A stretch of DNA of 64,000 bases from Silene conica (taxonomy: Eukaryota > Streptophyta > Magnoliopsida > Caryophyllales > Caryophyllaceae): positions 1,722,269-1,786,268 of the forward strand of contig CM055311.2 of assembly GCA_029255685.2 (NCBI GenBank), read 5' to 3'. How positions within the stretch are numbered: the first letter of the stretch is position 1; each line of letters opens with the position of its first letter. This document shows, in pieces, positions 34,923-45,873 of this stretch. The notes beneath the pieces are model-generated. The model saw only the letters and a program-made list of their open reading frames with translations, was not told where the DNA came from and did no database searches. A program made the translations under genes and the position numbers.

Positions 34923-35748
34923 CCCCTGATAAGCTGAACCTGGTCAATCGTCGCAGCAAACTGGTCTGGTCCTAGGTCGTGCACGTCGCTCGCCTGATCC
35001 CAACAGATCGGACTATGGCACTTCCTACCATAGAGCGCCTCATACGGAGCCATACCAATAGATGAATGGTAACTGTTGTTGTAGGAAAACTCAACTAACG
35101 GTAGACACTGCTCCCAAGAACTCTGGAAATCAAGTGCACAAGCACGGAGCAAGTCCTCTAATGTCTGAATAGTCCTCTCGGACTGACCATCAGTCGCGGC
35201 ATGAAATGCGGTACTCATCAGCAAACGGCTACCCATAGCCTCCTGTAGAGCCTTCCAAAATCTGGAATAGAAACGAGGATCACGATCAGAAACGATCTCT
35301 CTCGGGACACCATGGTAACGGACTATCTCTGCACTATAAGCCCTGGCTAAACGGTCCATATCCCATGTCTCTCTGATAGGCACAAATCTGGCACACTTAG
35401 TTAACCTATCAACCACAACCCAAATCGCATCTTTGCCTCCCACTGTCTTAGGCAATGCAGTCACGAATTCCATCGATATGCACTCCCACTTCCACTGAGG
35501 AACGTGGAGCGGCTGTAACAAACCACCTGGCCTCATATGCTCTATCTTGACTTGTTGACAAGTCAAGCACCTACTCACGGAATCCAATATGTCTTTCTTC
35601 ATCCCGGGCCACCAAAATATAAGTCTCAAGTCCTTGTGCATCTTCTCTCCGCCCGGATGAACTGAATAAGGCGTCAGGTGAGCCTCATCTAAAACCCTCT
35701 TCCTCAAATCTGGCACATCTAGAACATACATCCTACCTCGGAATCGAA
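34921..35748 (-). pseudogene. duplicated Cm integrase fragment
   Basis: 828 bp, ungapped against 15675-16502 with about 1.4% difference. It encodes part of the integrase zinc region and core ([30 protein letters not shown]). It carries no LTR, PBS or PPT of its own and ends in TCGAA at the B' LTR, exactly as the first copy does. It is a rearrangement product, not an independent insertion. Confidence 0.9.
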
Positions 35749-36924
35749 TGTAACACCCCCATTTACCTAGGAGCCTGAACTAGGACATCCAGAGTAAATG
35801 AGACCGTTACCATCCTGGATAACCAGGGTAGTAGATATACATAGTGAAAGAAGCACAGTACTTTAAATGCAAAAGGTTAAACTGAAACTATTACAAGTCA
35901 TAGCCCAAAGGACTTCCAAAACAACTGAATTAAAACAAAGTTCAACTATGAAAACAAGACTAAGTGATCTAGTAACTAGGTAGGTCTAGTCCATGTCTCC
36001 CTTCCATGCCCAGTCCTAGTTCCTCTGTCTCTGACCTGAAAGATCTACTCCCCATTCCGGATCATCGTAGGTGAACACGAATACACTGTCAACCTCGCGG
36101 TTGAGTAGGATAGCACAATAATAAATCATGCAAACAAACAGTATATGCAAGTGATCATGCTATGCTCGAGCTCAATCTCATTCTCATTCTCACACTCAAA
36201 CCCGTGTCTCCCAGCCATACCGAACCTCCCGGCAGACTATACTCGGCCGTCGCCGAACACCAGCATAAAAGCTGAGGTCACCAGGTCTAGCCCTGCAGAG
36301 CTAGCCTGGGCCCAATAATATCTCATCATCATCTCACTCTGTAACCGTACTCATGCCATGCGTATGAATGCAATAATAAAGAACCAATACTGTATATGCA
36401 TCTCATAAATAATCATACTTGCATCCACAACATCCAATTCACATATAAACATAACACAATACAAGAGTAGTCCCAGTGTAACCTACCTGTATAGCAAGTC
36501 TGCAAATAAGCAACACCGTCTAGAAATACTCCACCTCGAATTCTTTTCCTATAATTAATACTTAAAATTAAAGACTATACATACAATACATGTGATAACT
36601 GATCATAGTCTTACTAAACATAGACTTACTAAAATGGGTTTACTAATTATAGCACATGATCAACTATTTAATTATTACTAACGTAATAATATATATAACT
36701 CCTTTGAATGATAAAATCCTTATCCTTAGTAAGCTATTAACAACTCTAAGATGTATTATCATGCAATTATCGAAACCCAATAATAAAACGTCCTTAGCAA
36801 GTAACACCGCCAACAAAAGTGAATCAACAAACAACTACAACAATAACAATAGTTCAAGTACTACTCTTACCATTAACACTCATAATAATATAACCATAGT
36901 AATAATAAGATTAGTAAAATAATT

Positions 36925-36955
<31 letters not shown>

Positions 36956-38119
36956 TGAAGACCATAATTGAACCCCACAAGTGCAAAGTAAAAGAACAGC
37001 AACAATACGTCTTACGCAACAAACGCTACAACCCTATATACATGCCCAGAACCGTCTGACCACCCACTTTACCGTCTGTCCTAACACCACCAGTTGCCCC
37101 TGGCTTCCCCACTGGCACCACCAGACTCGCCTATGAGCCACGGTGGTCCCAGGGGAGGAGTCAGCAACCACTGGCCACTACCCACGGCCCTAGACAACCG
37201 ACTCAAACCTGACCGCATCACACCTGCAACTCTGTTTCGTACTCTAGTATCCGTAACAAAACCAGTCTCCACAAAACCCGACAACCACGAACCACCTTTA
37301 CAAACACCACATTAACAACCTAATTCCGACCCTTATGATAACCCAACACCCATACAAAAACATAAACCATACTTTAATAGAAATCTGGGTAAAAGACCCT
37401 GTTCACGTGTTTTGACTGGAACCATACCAAAACGACTCAGACACCATGTTAAACATCCACCATCGACGGTCAATCCTGGTCAACGACGACCCTAATACAA
37501 CCTAATCCTCATCACCATACATCATAGATCAGAATTATGCATAACACAACAATCTTAAGCTCATAAACAAAACGAATAACATATAAAAAACACTACTGGA
37601 AAACAGAGAAATACGAGAGGCTGGTGGTCTTACCTGTTTGCCCTAGCCAACGAGACACCTTAGCAGCCCTTAACCACCGTGCAAAACCCCTCTCCTCTGA
37701 CTTTGGTGTGGCGGCAGAAAAGTGGCATAGAGTTTGTGTGTAAGTGTGCTAGGGTTAGGGTTTTTTTTGTGAGGGTTTATAGTAGGGCTTGAGGCTGAGT
37801 CGTGAGGTGTGAGTTATTTAGGGTTTTGTCGAGTTGGTGGGCTGTGTTTTGTGCACACATACCGAGGCCCACAGCCAAAGCTAGACCCGGTTTACAACCA
37901 GTTTGTGTCCCCGCGGTTGTACACAAACAAATCCCCAAAACGTGCCCCTTAACTCGAACCCCGTCATTACACAAATAACGTATAAAATTTACTAGGCACA
38001 TGAACATACTCGAGTACTTATCGAATATTAACTATCCAAATATTATCGACATAGACCATATACTCATAAAATATTAGAATAAGAAAACTAAAATAAATAT
38101 TAAATTACGAGGTATTACA
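35749..38119 (-). repeat. second complete B'-type LTR
   Basis: 2371 bp, about 1.3% different from 16503-18892, with a shorter AAT tract (about 36920-36952) and both conserved hairpins (36089-36104, 35814-35827). Its left flank (Cm integrase plus TCGAA) equals that of the first LTR. Its right flank is a TRIM interior instead of a B' interior or Cm sequence. Confidence 0.92.
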
Positions 38120-38465
38120 GTATCAGAGCGACCTTGCGACCGTGTGGTGAGCCTGTGGTCGGGAGTACCCGGGTCACACACCTAGCGGGGGAGGATTCTG
38201 GCCCTGGTTGTGGTCAAGTTTGAGGCACAACGAGGACGTTGTATTCTTTAACTGGGGGAGTTTGTAACACCCCAAGAGTATGAGAAGAAAGTTGTCCCAC
38301 ATCGGTAGAATGTGAGGCTTGTGATAGGTTTATAATAGCTTCCATCCACCACTTAGTAACAAGGCCTTGTGCTTTTGGGCTTAAGTGAGGACAATTAACG
38401 GGCCCAAAAGTGCACACCCATCTTATTGGGTTTGTGTTACGACGGTGGCGGGTCCGGTTGTTACA
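38120..38465 (+). mobile_element. TRIM fragment (interior plus 3' LTR)
   Basis: It starts within a PBS (TATCAGAGCGACC) and continues through a 140-bp interior to a purine tract (AACTGGGGGAG), then a 203-bp LTR (38263-38465) from TGTAACACCCCAAGAG to GGTTGTTACA containing GTCCCACATCGGT, a motif I associate with plant TRIM/SMART LTRs. Its 5' LTR is absent, and the B'-type LTR stands in its place. TCGAA follows (38466-38470), then Cm pol. The short coding-like frame crossing this junction is accidental. Confidence 0.75.
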
Positions 38466-38470
38466 TCGAA
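38466..38470. repeat. target duplication TCGAA (right)
   Basis: Matches 16498-16502 and 35744-35748. It separates the TRIM LTR end from Cm pol. Confidence 0.78.
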
Positions 38471-41157
38471 GGAAACCATCAGAATCAATCACTAAATCTG
38501 GTGCAACACCACTCGAAATCTTAGCTTCGAACTTCCGGAAAGCAGCATCTGTAGGCAAACTCTGGCGAATCTCCCAATAAAATGTCGGCTCGGCAGTCAT
38601 AGCAGAAACCAATCAAAACCACTACCAACCATCTCTAATCTCAACTTCCGGAACTCGGAACACAACTCATCGGGCAACACACGCATAGCACTCATCGAAT
38701 GAGAAGTGTTGCGGCTAAGCGCATCAGCAACCACATTGGCCTTACCCTCATGATACAATAACTCAAAGTCGTAATCCTTAACCAACTCTAGCCAACGACG
38801 CTGTCGCATATTGAGGTCTTTCTGGGTGAAAATGTACTTTAGACTCTTGTGATCCGTGAAAATGCGACAATGAGATCCAATCAAGTAATGACGCCACATC
38901 TTCAGGGCGTGAACAACAGCAGCTAACTCAAGATCATGCGTCGGATAGTTCACCTCGTGAACTCGCAACTGTCTAGATGAGTAAGCTATCACCTTACCAC
39001 TCTGCATCAACACACAACCAAGCCCTAACATCGAAACATCGCAGTAAACATCAAAGTCAACTCCAATCTCTGGCAAAGCAAGTACGGGAGCGGAAGTCAA
39101 CCTAGTCTTCAATTCCTGGAAAGAGCTCTCACACTTGTCGGTCCAAACAAATTTAGCTTCCTTCTTCAATAACTGAGTCATCGGACGAGCCAATCTAGAG
39201 AAATCCTCAAAAAATCGACTGTAGTAACCCGCTAAACCAAGGAAACTACGAATCTCTCCCACATCTTTGGGACTCTCCCAATCAACAACGGCCTCAATCT
39301 ACGCGAGATCAACCATAAATCCCTCACTAGATATCACATGTCCAAGAAATGCAACCTTAGAAAGCCAAAACTCACACTTAGAGAACTTCGCGAACCACTT
39401 CTGTCGACGTAAAATCCCAAGTATCAATCGAAGATGCTCGGCATGCTCCTCATTGGTCTTCGAGTAAATGAGAATGTCATCAATAAACACCACAACACAA
39501 GTGTCAAGAAACTCACTAAAGGTGCGGTTCATCTGATCCATAAAAATAGCAGGTGCATTAGTCAACCCAAAAGGCATAACCACGAACTCAAAATGCCCAT
39601 AACGAGTACGAAAGGTGGTCTTCGCAATATCAGCCTCTCTCACTGGAATCTGATGATAACCCGATCGAAGATCAATCTTAGAAAACCTAGAAGCACCCCT
39701 CAACTGATCGAACAAATCATCAATTCTCGGCAAAGGATAACGATTCTTCACGGTCACTCTGTTCAACTCTCTATAATCAATGCAAAGTCTCATGGAACCA
39801 TCTTTCTTCTTGACAAATAAAACTGGAGCACCCCACAGAGAAGCACTCGGTCTAATGAATCCTTTCTCGATCATCTCCTCTAATTGCTGCTTCAACTCTT
39901 TCAACTCTGGTGGAGCCATACGGTAAGGAGCCTTAGATATAGGTCGATACCTGGAACAAGCTCAATGGTAAACTCCACATCTCTCTCTGGTGGTATCCCT
40001 GGCAAGTCGTCTGGGAAAACATCTGGAAACTCACGAACAATGGCTACATCCTCAAGCTTCGGTAGCGATGGTTTAGCAGTTGAAATAACACACAGGAAGG
40101 CTTGGCAACCCTTCCTAAGAAGATGTGATGCTTTCATCGAAGAAATAACACGAACACCCTTTTTAGGGCGAGTTCCCCTATAGGAAACACGAACTCCTGA
40201 AGAACTCCTCATGCAGATTTTCTGGTCGCGACACTCGAAGCGAGCATGGTATCGCGATAACCAATCCCTACCGAGGATAATATCAAATTCCTCGAGAGGA
40301 AATCTCAGTAAGTCCGCTGGAAATGTGGCTTGACCAATAATAATCGGAACATCCCTATGGGACAAAGAGCAGGAAAACACGTCTCCCGAAGATAAGGAAA
40401 TGGAAGTCTCCTCAACCATGGAAGACTCAAGAGCTAAACGGTCTGCGAACTGAGTCGATATAAATGATAAAGAAGCTCCAGTGTCAAACAAAATAAGGCA
40501 CTCAGCGCCAAGAACAGAAAAGATACCAGCCACAATATCTGGATGAGCCTCAGCCTCAGCCCTAGTCATCACGAAGATCTTCCCCTTCGGCTTTCCTCCT
40601 TTAGTAGCTGCAGCAGCAGTGGCAGCCGCCAAGTGCGGTGTTCCTCTCAGGACAATCAAAGGATCTATGCCCAAATCCATTACACGTATAACACTTGTAG
40701 GCATTCTTGAAACAGTCAAAACCCGGATGAAGCGGTTTACCACAGCGGCGGCAAACAGTAGAATCAGCATCGGTGTGAAAAGTGGTCTTAGCAACCGGAG
40801 CAGAGAACCTCTCAAATCGCTTCTTCTGAGAAGAAGGCGAAGAAGTAGATGGAACAAACGGTCTCTTCCCCTGGTAAACGGATCTCTGGTGCAAAGAAAC
40901 ACTGGAAGTAGCAGCTCGGGTCTCTGCATCTATGGCACGAATGGAACTCTCGGCCCAAATAGCATCATCATAAACCTCCACAAAAGAAGTCGAGTCACGG
41001 CAAACTATACTCTCGATGCGCGGCCCTAACTTCCCACGATAGAAGTAAACTCTCTCAGCCTCATCCCTGACAAACTTCGAAGCGAAATGTGCAAGCTGGT
41101 TAAATTTGTCGGTGTACTCCTGAACGGACATCTTACCCTGCTTCAAGTCCATGAACT
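38471..41157 (-). pseudogene. Cm gag (partial), protease, RT and RNase H remnant
   Basis: Reading from 41157 downward: gag ([19 protein letters not shown]), two zinc knuckles ([28 protein letters not shown]), protease ([12 protein letters not shown]), RT ([29 protein letters not shown]) and RNase H ([25 protein letters not shown]). It is closely related to C+ residues 100-1000 and is broken in several places. Sequence upstream of gag is lost at the CACTA junction. Confidence 0.9.
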
Positions 41158-41256
41158 CCGTTGTTAAAACCTTTAACAACGGAGGCTCTAACAACGTCCG
41201 CTTTTTTATATAACAACGATTTTTAACCGTTGTTAAAGTCGATATCTGTAGTAGTG
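41158..41256 (-). mobile_element. CACTA (En/Spm-type) transposon terminus fragment
   Basis: The minus strand begins CACTACTACAGATATCGAC at 41256, a CACTA-type terminal inverted repeat. Subterminal copies of TTTAACAACGG occur in both orientations, including a perfect 11-bp inverted pair (CCGTTGTTAAA, ACC, TTTAACAACGG; 41158-41182). In CACTA elements such subterminal repeats bind transposase. Only about 100 bp remain; no transposase gene is present and the body is replaced by Cm gag sequence. Confidence 0.8.
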
Positions 41257-41831
41257 TTAAGGTAAGGGGGTCAACAATTACTCAAATTACGGTCAGAAGG
41301 GTAATGAAACAATCATTTCGGCTAGCTTTAGCCCTAGAATGTTTTTAATATACTCTCGTTCTTGTTAGGGTATCCTATTGTTCGTAGCAGGTCTAACTTT
41401 TTATATTCTCTTAATCTAAGTTGGAGTTTACAAGATTAACTAATTAATCACATTCATATAGGCGATCAATTAAGATAAGACGCATACAATTAACAATTCT
41501 GACTAATAATCGTTTCAGATCTGAAACTTAATTAAATCATCTTATAACCATGACGTCCCTAAATCCTAGAAGGATGAATTAGCTACCCATAGTAGAATTA
41601 ACGAAACTAAGAACAATACCGGTAATTGAATTAAAAATAACTAGAGAAAATAAAATTAAAAGAAATGAAGGTTAATTAATTAATTATCGAAGAGCGGGAA
41701 AATATAGTGTTTAAGAACCAAAAGTAAGAAAAATAAAAAAACTTCCTTCATGCCTACCCCACCACTTACTATCAATTCTTTTATTTCCAAACTATCAATC
41801 ATAGTTTCAAAGATTACATTTTAATTACTAA
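41257..41831. other. unassigned AT-rich sequence
   Basis: 575 bp between the CACTA end and the Helitron end. It contains A/T-rich words and TTAATTAA tracts. No coding frame, RNA gene or repeat end is recognised. It may be part of the old flank. Confidence 0.5.
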
Positions 41832-41856
41832 CTAGTTTTTGGCCCGTGCAAAAAAT

Positions 41857-41861
41857 TGCAC
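41857..41861. repeat. target duplication TGCAC of solo LTR E (left)
   Basis: Identical to 44865-44869. Both copies derive from the Helitron hairpin arm. Confidence 0.92.
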
Positions 41862-42220
41862 TGTAACACCCCGTAATTTTCAAGTCATTATATATTATTA
41901 AAATCTTATTTTAGTAATAATAATGTTCCACAATAAATAAAATTCCATTTAAAATATATCGTTTTTGACAATGATATTAATATGTCCGTCTTAAAGTTAT
42001 ACTTCTAAAACTTGTGAAACGCTACTCTGTCATTGTTGCTAATTTTAAGATATTTAAAGGCATATATAGCTTTTTCTTATAAAATAAAGGTTTTATATCT
42101 TTTTCTTAGCTTTTCAACGCCACCGAAAACACCTCATTACGAGTTCTGTGGAAGAAATTATGGCCAAAATACGAAAGGTTGTCGCAGAAAATCCGCCGAC
42201 GAGACTCTCGCTCATTGCTA

Positions 42221-42428
42221 CCTCTTCCACTTGGCCTAAAAACTTCGACACATAGGTTTTAGTACCTCTTCCACTTGGCCTAAGAACTTAGACACATGTT
42301 CTAATCATTTCTTCCACATGGCATAAGACCCTCGACACATGGTTTAACCGTCTCGTCACTTGGCGTAAGAGCTTCGACACATGGCCTAAGCTTCAACACA
42401 TGGCAATAGCTTCCGACACTTGGCTTGA
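42221..42428 (+). repeat. tandem repeat in LTR E
   Basis: About six degenerate copies of a unit containing CTTCCACTTGGCCTAA and CTTCGACACATGG, roughly 30-50 bp apart. Confidence 0.7.
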
Positions 42429-43892
42429 ACATGCAACTAAGTTCCTTACTGCCCAAGGACTTCTTCATTCTTCTTCCTTCCTTCATGTTTTCAGCTAAGA
42501 ACACCCAAACACAAGTCACAAACACCATTGTTACACCTTCTTACCTCCACCGTAAAACGATCGTAAAATCTTCGTTTCTTATCGGTTTTCGACGATTTTC
42601 GCGCCTATCTCTTCCTCTCCTCGCCCTCCATCTTTCTAGGTAATAAAAGTATCAAATTTATTCCTTAATATCCTCTGGTCGTGGCCTTTAAGGCACGGTT
42701 CTCTTAGCTAACCTCGTTTATTTGTGTGTAGCTAGTTCGGTTGTCCAAACCGGAGTGGCTTTGAGTCAAAATCATGCTTATTGAAGAGCTATAAGGTAAC
42801 GGTGATGAGTTACTCGACTTATCGTCTATGTTTGCATGTGTTCTATATGCCAGTAATGTTTAGTATACTAGAATTGTGTTTGGTTGAATAGTGACATGAT
42901 TAAGTTCATAAATCATATGTTTGGATGAATTTCATTTTGCAGAGTTATGTTGGATGATATTCTAGTTAGAAATTCATTAATAATTGTATTGTTAAATGAG
43001 GTTGTGATCTTTGAGGATGATTAGTTTGACAGTCTTTCAAGTTCATAATGCTTGGTTAACTTTGGTTAAATCTGTCCATTGTCTTGTACAATTTATTTCG
43101 ACATCTTAGAGTATCCGTCTTTGAAAATGTTGAAAAGAGACCCCTGTTTATTTGAAGTGTAAAGTCTACCTCTAAAATTTCTTAATTTTCTTGCATGTCG
43201 TTTGTTCACAATAAATTATTTACGAACATTGCGCTGAAATACTCGCAGAACGGACAGTAGCTCAAAGACTATTTCGAAAACCATTTTTATACTTTGAAAC
43301 TATTCTGGTCCTTTTCAATAATTAAACTTTGAAGAGTTTAGATGATGTTAGTAGTTTGTTTTGCCCCAAAATTATTTGTTAAACCCGTTTTATGAAGCAA
43401 TACATTTTGTGTGACGATTTCTGACACACTGTAAAGATCAGACAATAACCCCCTGTTAAGTTCGTATTTTGAAAATGGTTATTTGACAAATATTGTAGCT
43501 AAAAGTCTTATTAATCTGACCTAATTTTCCTTGTATCATTTTGATTTTATTTGAATTATTTATGAATTTTACGGCAGAGGACAGTTGTAATGTGAAATGC
43601 GTTTAGAACTTTTGTTTCATTATTCAATCCCGTGTGTTCTGTTTCGGCATGGAACGGATATAAGTGTTGTATTATTCATCTTTTATTTGCTCATGTATGT
43701 TTAAATGAGTGGGTTAACGGTTATGTTGTCCTAAGCTTGTGTAGGTGACGGTTATGTCATCCTAAAATTGTGTTGGCGACGGTTATGTTGCCTTGACATG
43801 TGAATAGATAGCGGCGGTACGATTTGTGTATCACTGTAATGAACTAACGCCACCCATGCAATAGGAATTTATCTATGTTCGGGATTGGTCGG

Positions 43893-44281
43893 GGGCAGTG
43901 GTTATACGCTCCGGTCCCCGTGTGTCGTTCGGTGTAAGGCATTACATCGAGAGGTCTGGCCAGGTCTTAGGCATATAGGCAGTGGTTATACGCTATACAT
44001 AGTATTCGAAGGCAGTGGTTATACGCTCCGTAGCTGGAGGCAGTGGTTATACGCTCCAATAGCCAGAGGCAGTGGTTATACGCTCTAGTACGTCAGAGGC
44101 AGTGGTTATACGCTCTGACGGCGTTCATTCTATTCCTGTGTTGTTTGATAGTTGTATGCTTTGTAATCGGAGGCATTGGTTATACGCTCCGTAACTAGAG
44201 GCAGTGGTTATACACTCCAGTAGCCAGAGGCAGTGGTTATACGCTCTGGTATGTCAGAGGCAGTGGTTATACGCTCTGACT
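43893..44281 (+). repeat. ten-unit hairpin array in LTR E
   Basis: The core GCAGTGGTTATACG occurs ten times, each between short arms that pair while differing between units: CGGAG/CTCCG (44168-44172, 44187-44191), TGGAG/CTCCA (44035-44039, 44054-44058), CCAGAG/CTCTGG (44224-44229, 44244-44249) and GTCAGAG/CTCTGAC (44253-44259, 44274-44280). Confidence 0.85.
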
Positions 44282-44864
44282 ATGTGTATTCTTTGCTTGG
44301 ATGTTTTCTTGATTTTGATACTATATCATATGTTGGCTTTAATTCTGTTATACATGTTGATTCATGCTGTTTTCACATGTTTTTGACTTATCGCCCACGC
44401 ATTGATCATGTTGTTCATGTTTGGTAATATATATGATTGTTTATGAAATTATATACATGTTCATATGTATAAGATGTTTAGTATTACCGTTTACTTGTTT
44501 TCTGACGTAAAGTGGCTGGGAGAACCCTGAGTTACTCCCCACTGACTGTGGCGTTCATGTTTCATGAATGTAGGTTGGTGCTGTTTGGGAAAGACGTGTG
44601 GCTAGCGAGCATTGTTGATAATTCGACAATTACCCTTACGCTTAGTTTAGATATAATTCATGTTGTTATCGTGGGATACCTTATCGCTCGTCTATTTAAG
44701 TTATTTTGTATAACTTATACTTTCTCATTAGTTTTTAGTCTTCCGCATGTTGTTTTGATATTCCGCGAAAAAGTTTTAATAAATATGTCGAAAAGTTTTT
44801 AAAAGTATCGTATTTCCGCTGCAAATTATTTGTTTATTTTTATGCTAAATCGCGGGGTGTCACA

Positions 44865-44869
44865 TGCAC
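44865..44869. repeat. target duplication TGCAC of solo LTR E (right)
   Basis: Matches 41857-41861. The Helitron hairpin arm continues with GG. Confidence 0.92.
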
Positions 44870-45277
44870 GGATTGTTTTCAAATCATATAATTCTAAATA
44901 TGTATCATTGGAACTAAATTAGAAATGTTCATAAATTTTATGTTATATCTAACGTCAATACATTTTTTTATCAAAATTTGATTTTGTTTTATATCTAACG
45001 TCTATACACTTTTATTTATGACTTGATTTTCGCAAAATATTTCAATTGATGATATATTTTGGACCAACATTTTAGTCAAACTGGTGTGTGAGATATATTT
45101 TGGACCAACATTTTACTCTTTTTTTATGTATATATTTTATTTTAAGGTTTACTTTTAACCGTTTTACTTATGAGTTGATTTTCGCAAAATTAAAATATAT
45201 GCTTAAAACAAAACAATTATTGGGTATATATAAAACGGTTATACTGTATTATATTAAATATTTTAATTTTGCAAAAT

Positions 45278-45601
45278 CAAGTCATATAATATTTTGGACC
45301 AACATTTTAGTTTTTTTTAAATTTCGAACTATTACCCAATAAATTGTTAATTATTGTTGTTTCAAGTAAATTATGTATTATTTATCGGGTATAAATTATT
45401 ATGTAATAGTTCCGGACAAACGATATTCGAAATTATTATCAAGTCATATAATATTTTGGAGCAACATTTTAGTCTTTTTTTAAATTTCAAACTATTACCC
45501 GATAAACTGTTAATTACCATTGTTTATAGTCAATTATTTATTATTTATTGCGTATAAATTATTATGTAATGGTTCCGGACAGACGATATTCGAAATTATT
45601 A
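45278..45601. repeat. two tandem 162-bp repeats
   Basis: Both units start CAAGTCATATAATATTTTGG (45278 and 45440) and end near AAATTATTAT. They are diverged but aligned. Additional partial copies of ATATTTTGGACCAACATTTTA lie at about 45054 and 45093. They lie inside the minus-strand Helitron body. Confidence 0.8.
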
Positions 45602-45873
45602 TATTTTGTTATATAATATTTAATTTCATGTTATACACATTGATAGTTTACATAGAAATTAATGTTTATAATTATTACGTAAGACTTTTTATATAACTTC
45701 GTAAACATTAATTTGTACGTAAACAATTGAGTTTCAGTTAGTTATTTCGCATTAAAATCATCATACAACATTGGGCGTCCCACCATAGAAATTGTTTTTT
45801 AAAAAAAAAACTTGTGCTGATTACGTGGCTCAACCAGACACTCCTAAATGTTTTTGTAATTAAATAGATAAGA

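Larger units (their letters stand above)
12148..41157 (-). mobile_element. Ty3/gypsy Tekay-type element Cm, broken and interrupted
   Basis: Minus-strand order: gag, protease, RT and RNase H (41157 down to 38471), a large insertion, integrase with a chromodomain-like C-terminus (16502 down to 15187), then PPT and 3' LTR (15119 to 12148). Protein sequence is close to C+ (24940-29238). The start of gag and the 5' LTR are lost where a CACTA end abuts at 41158. It is a fossil with several breaks (about five) besides the insertions. The inserted B' material is flanked by TCGAA at 16498-16502 and 38466-38470. Confidence 0.88.
41862..44864 (+). repeat. solo LTR E (3.0 kb)
   Basis: It starts TGTAACACCCCGTAATTTTC, ends GGGGTGTCACA and is flanked by a perfect TGCAC duplication, with no PBS, PPT or coding interior. 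This is the expected product of LTR-LTR recombination. Orientation follows the similarity of its parts to the C LTR: AAGGTAACGGTGATGAG (about 42795), a hairpin array (43893-44281) and CTCCCCACTGACTGTGGCG (about 44536) occur in the same order. It is a sister family of C rather than a copy, since most of the sequence does not match. Confidence 0.9.
41832..45873 (-). mobile_element. Helitron-type element, non-autonomous, interrupted by solo LTR
   Basis: On the minus strand the 3' end shows the Helitron signature: a perfect 8-bp hairpin CCGTGCAA, loop TTTT, TTGCACGG, then GCCAAAAA and CTAG followed by T (41832-41835). The right arm of the hairpin is split by the solo LTR E, so the body runs 44870 to about 45873. 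The 5' end is placed tentatively where the minus strand reads A then TCTATTTAATTAC, close to a GCCACGTAATCAGC stretch. No Rep/helicase frame is present, so it is a short non-autonomous element of about 1 kb without the LTR. Confidence 0.65.

Noticed and set aside
34921-35748. Independent gypsy insertion
   Set aside because: No LTR, PBS, PPT or own target duplication; it aligns without gaps to 15675-16502 and shares its border with the adjacent LTR, so it is a duplicated fragment.
38214-38612. Minus-strand frame of 132 codons as a fusion gene
   Set aside because: It runs across the junction of Cm pol and the TRIM LTR; the fusion is an accident of insertion.
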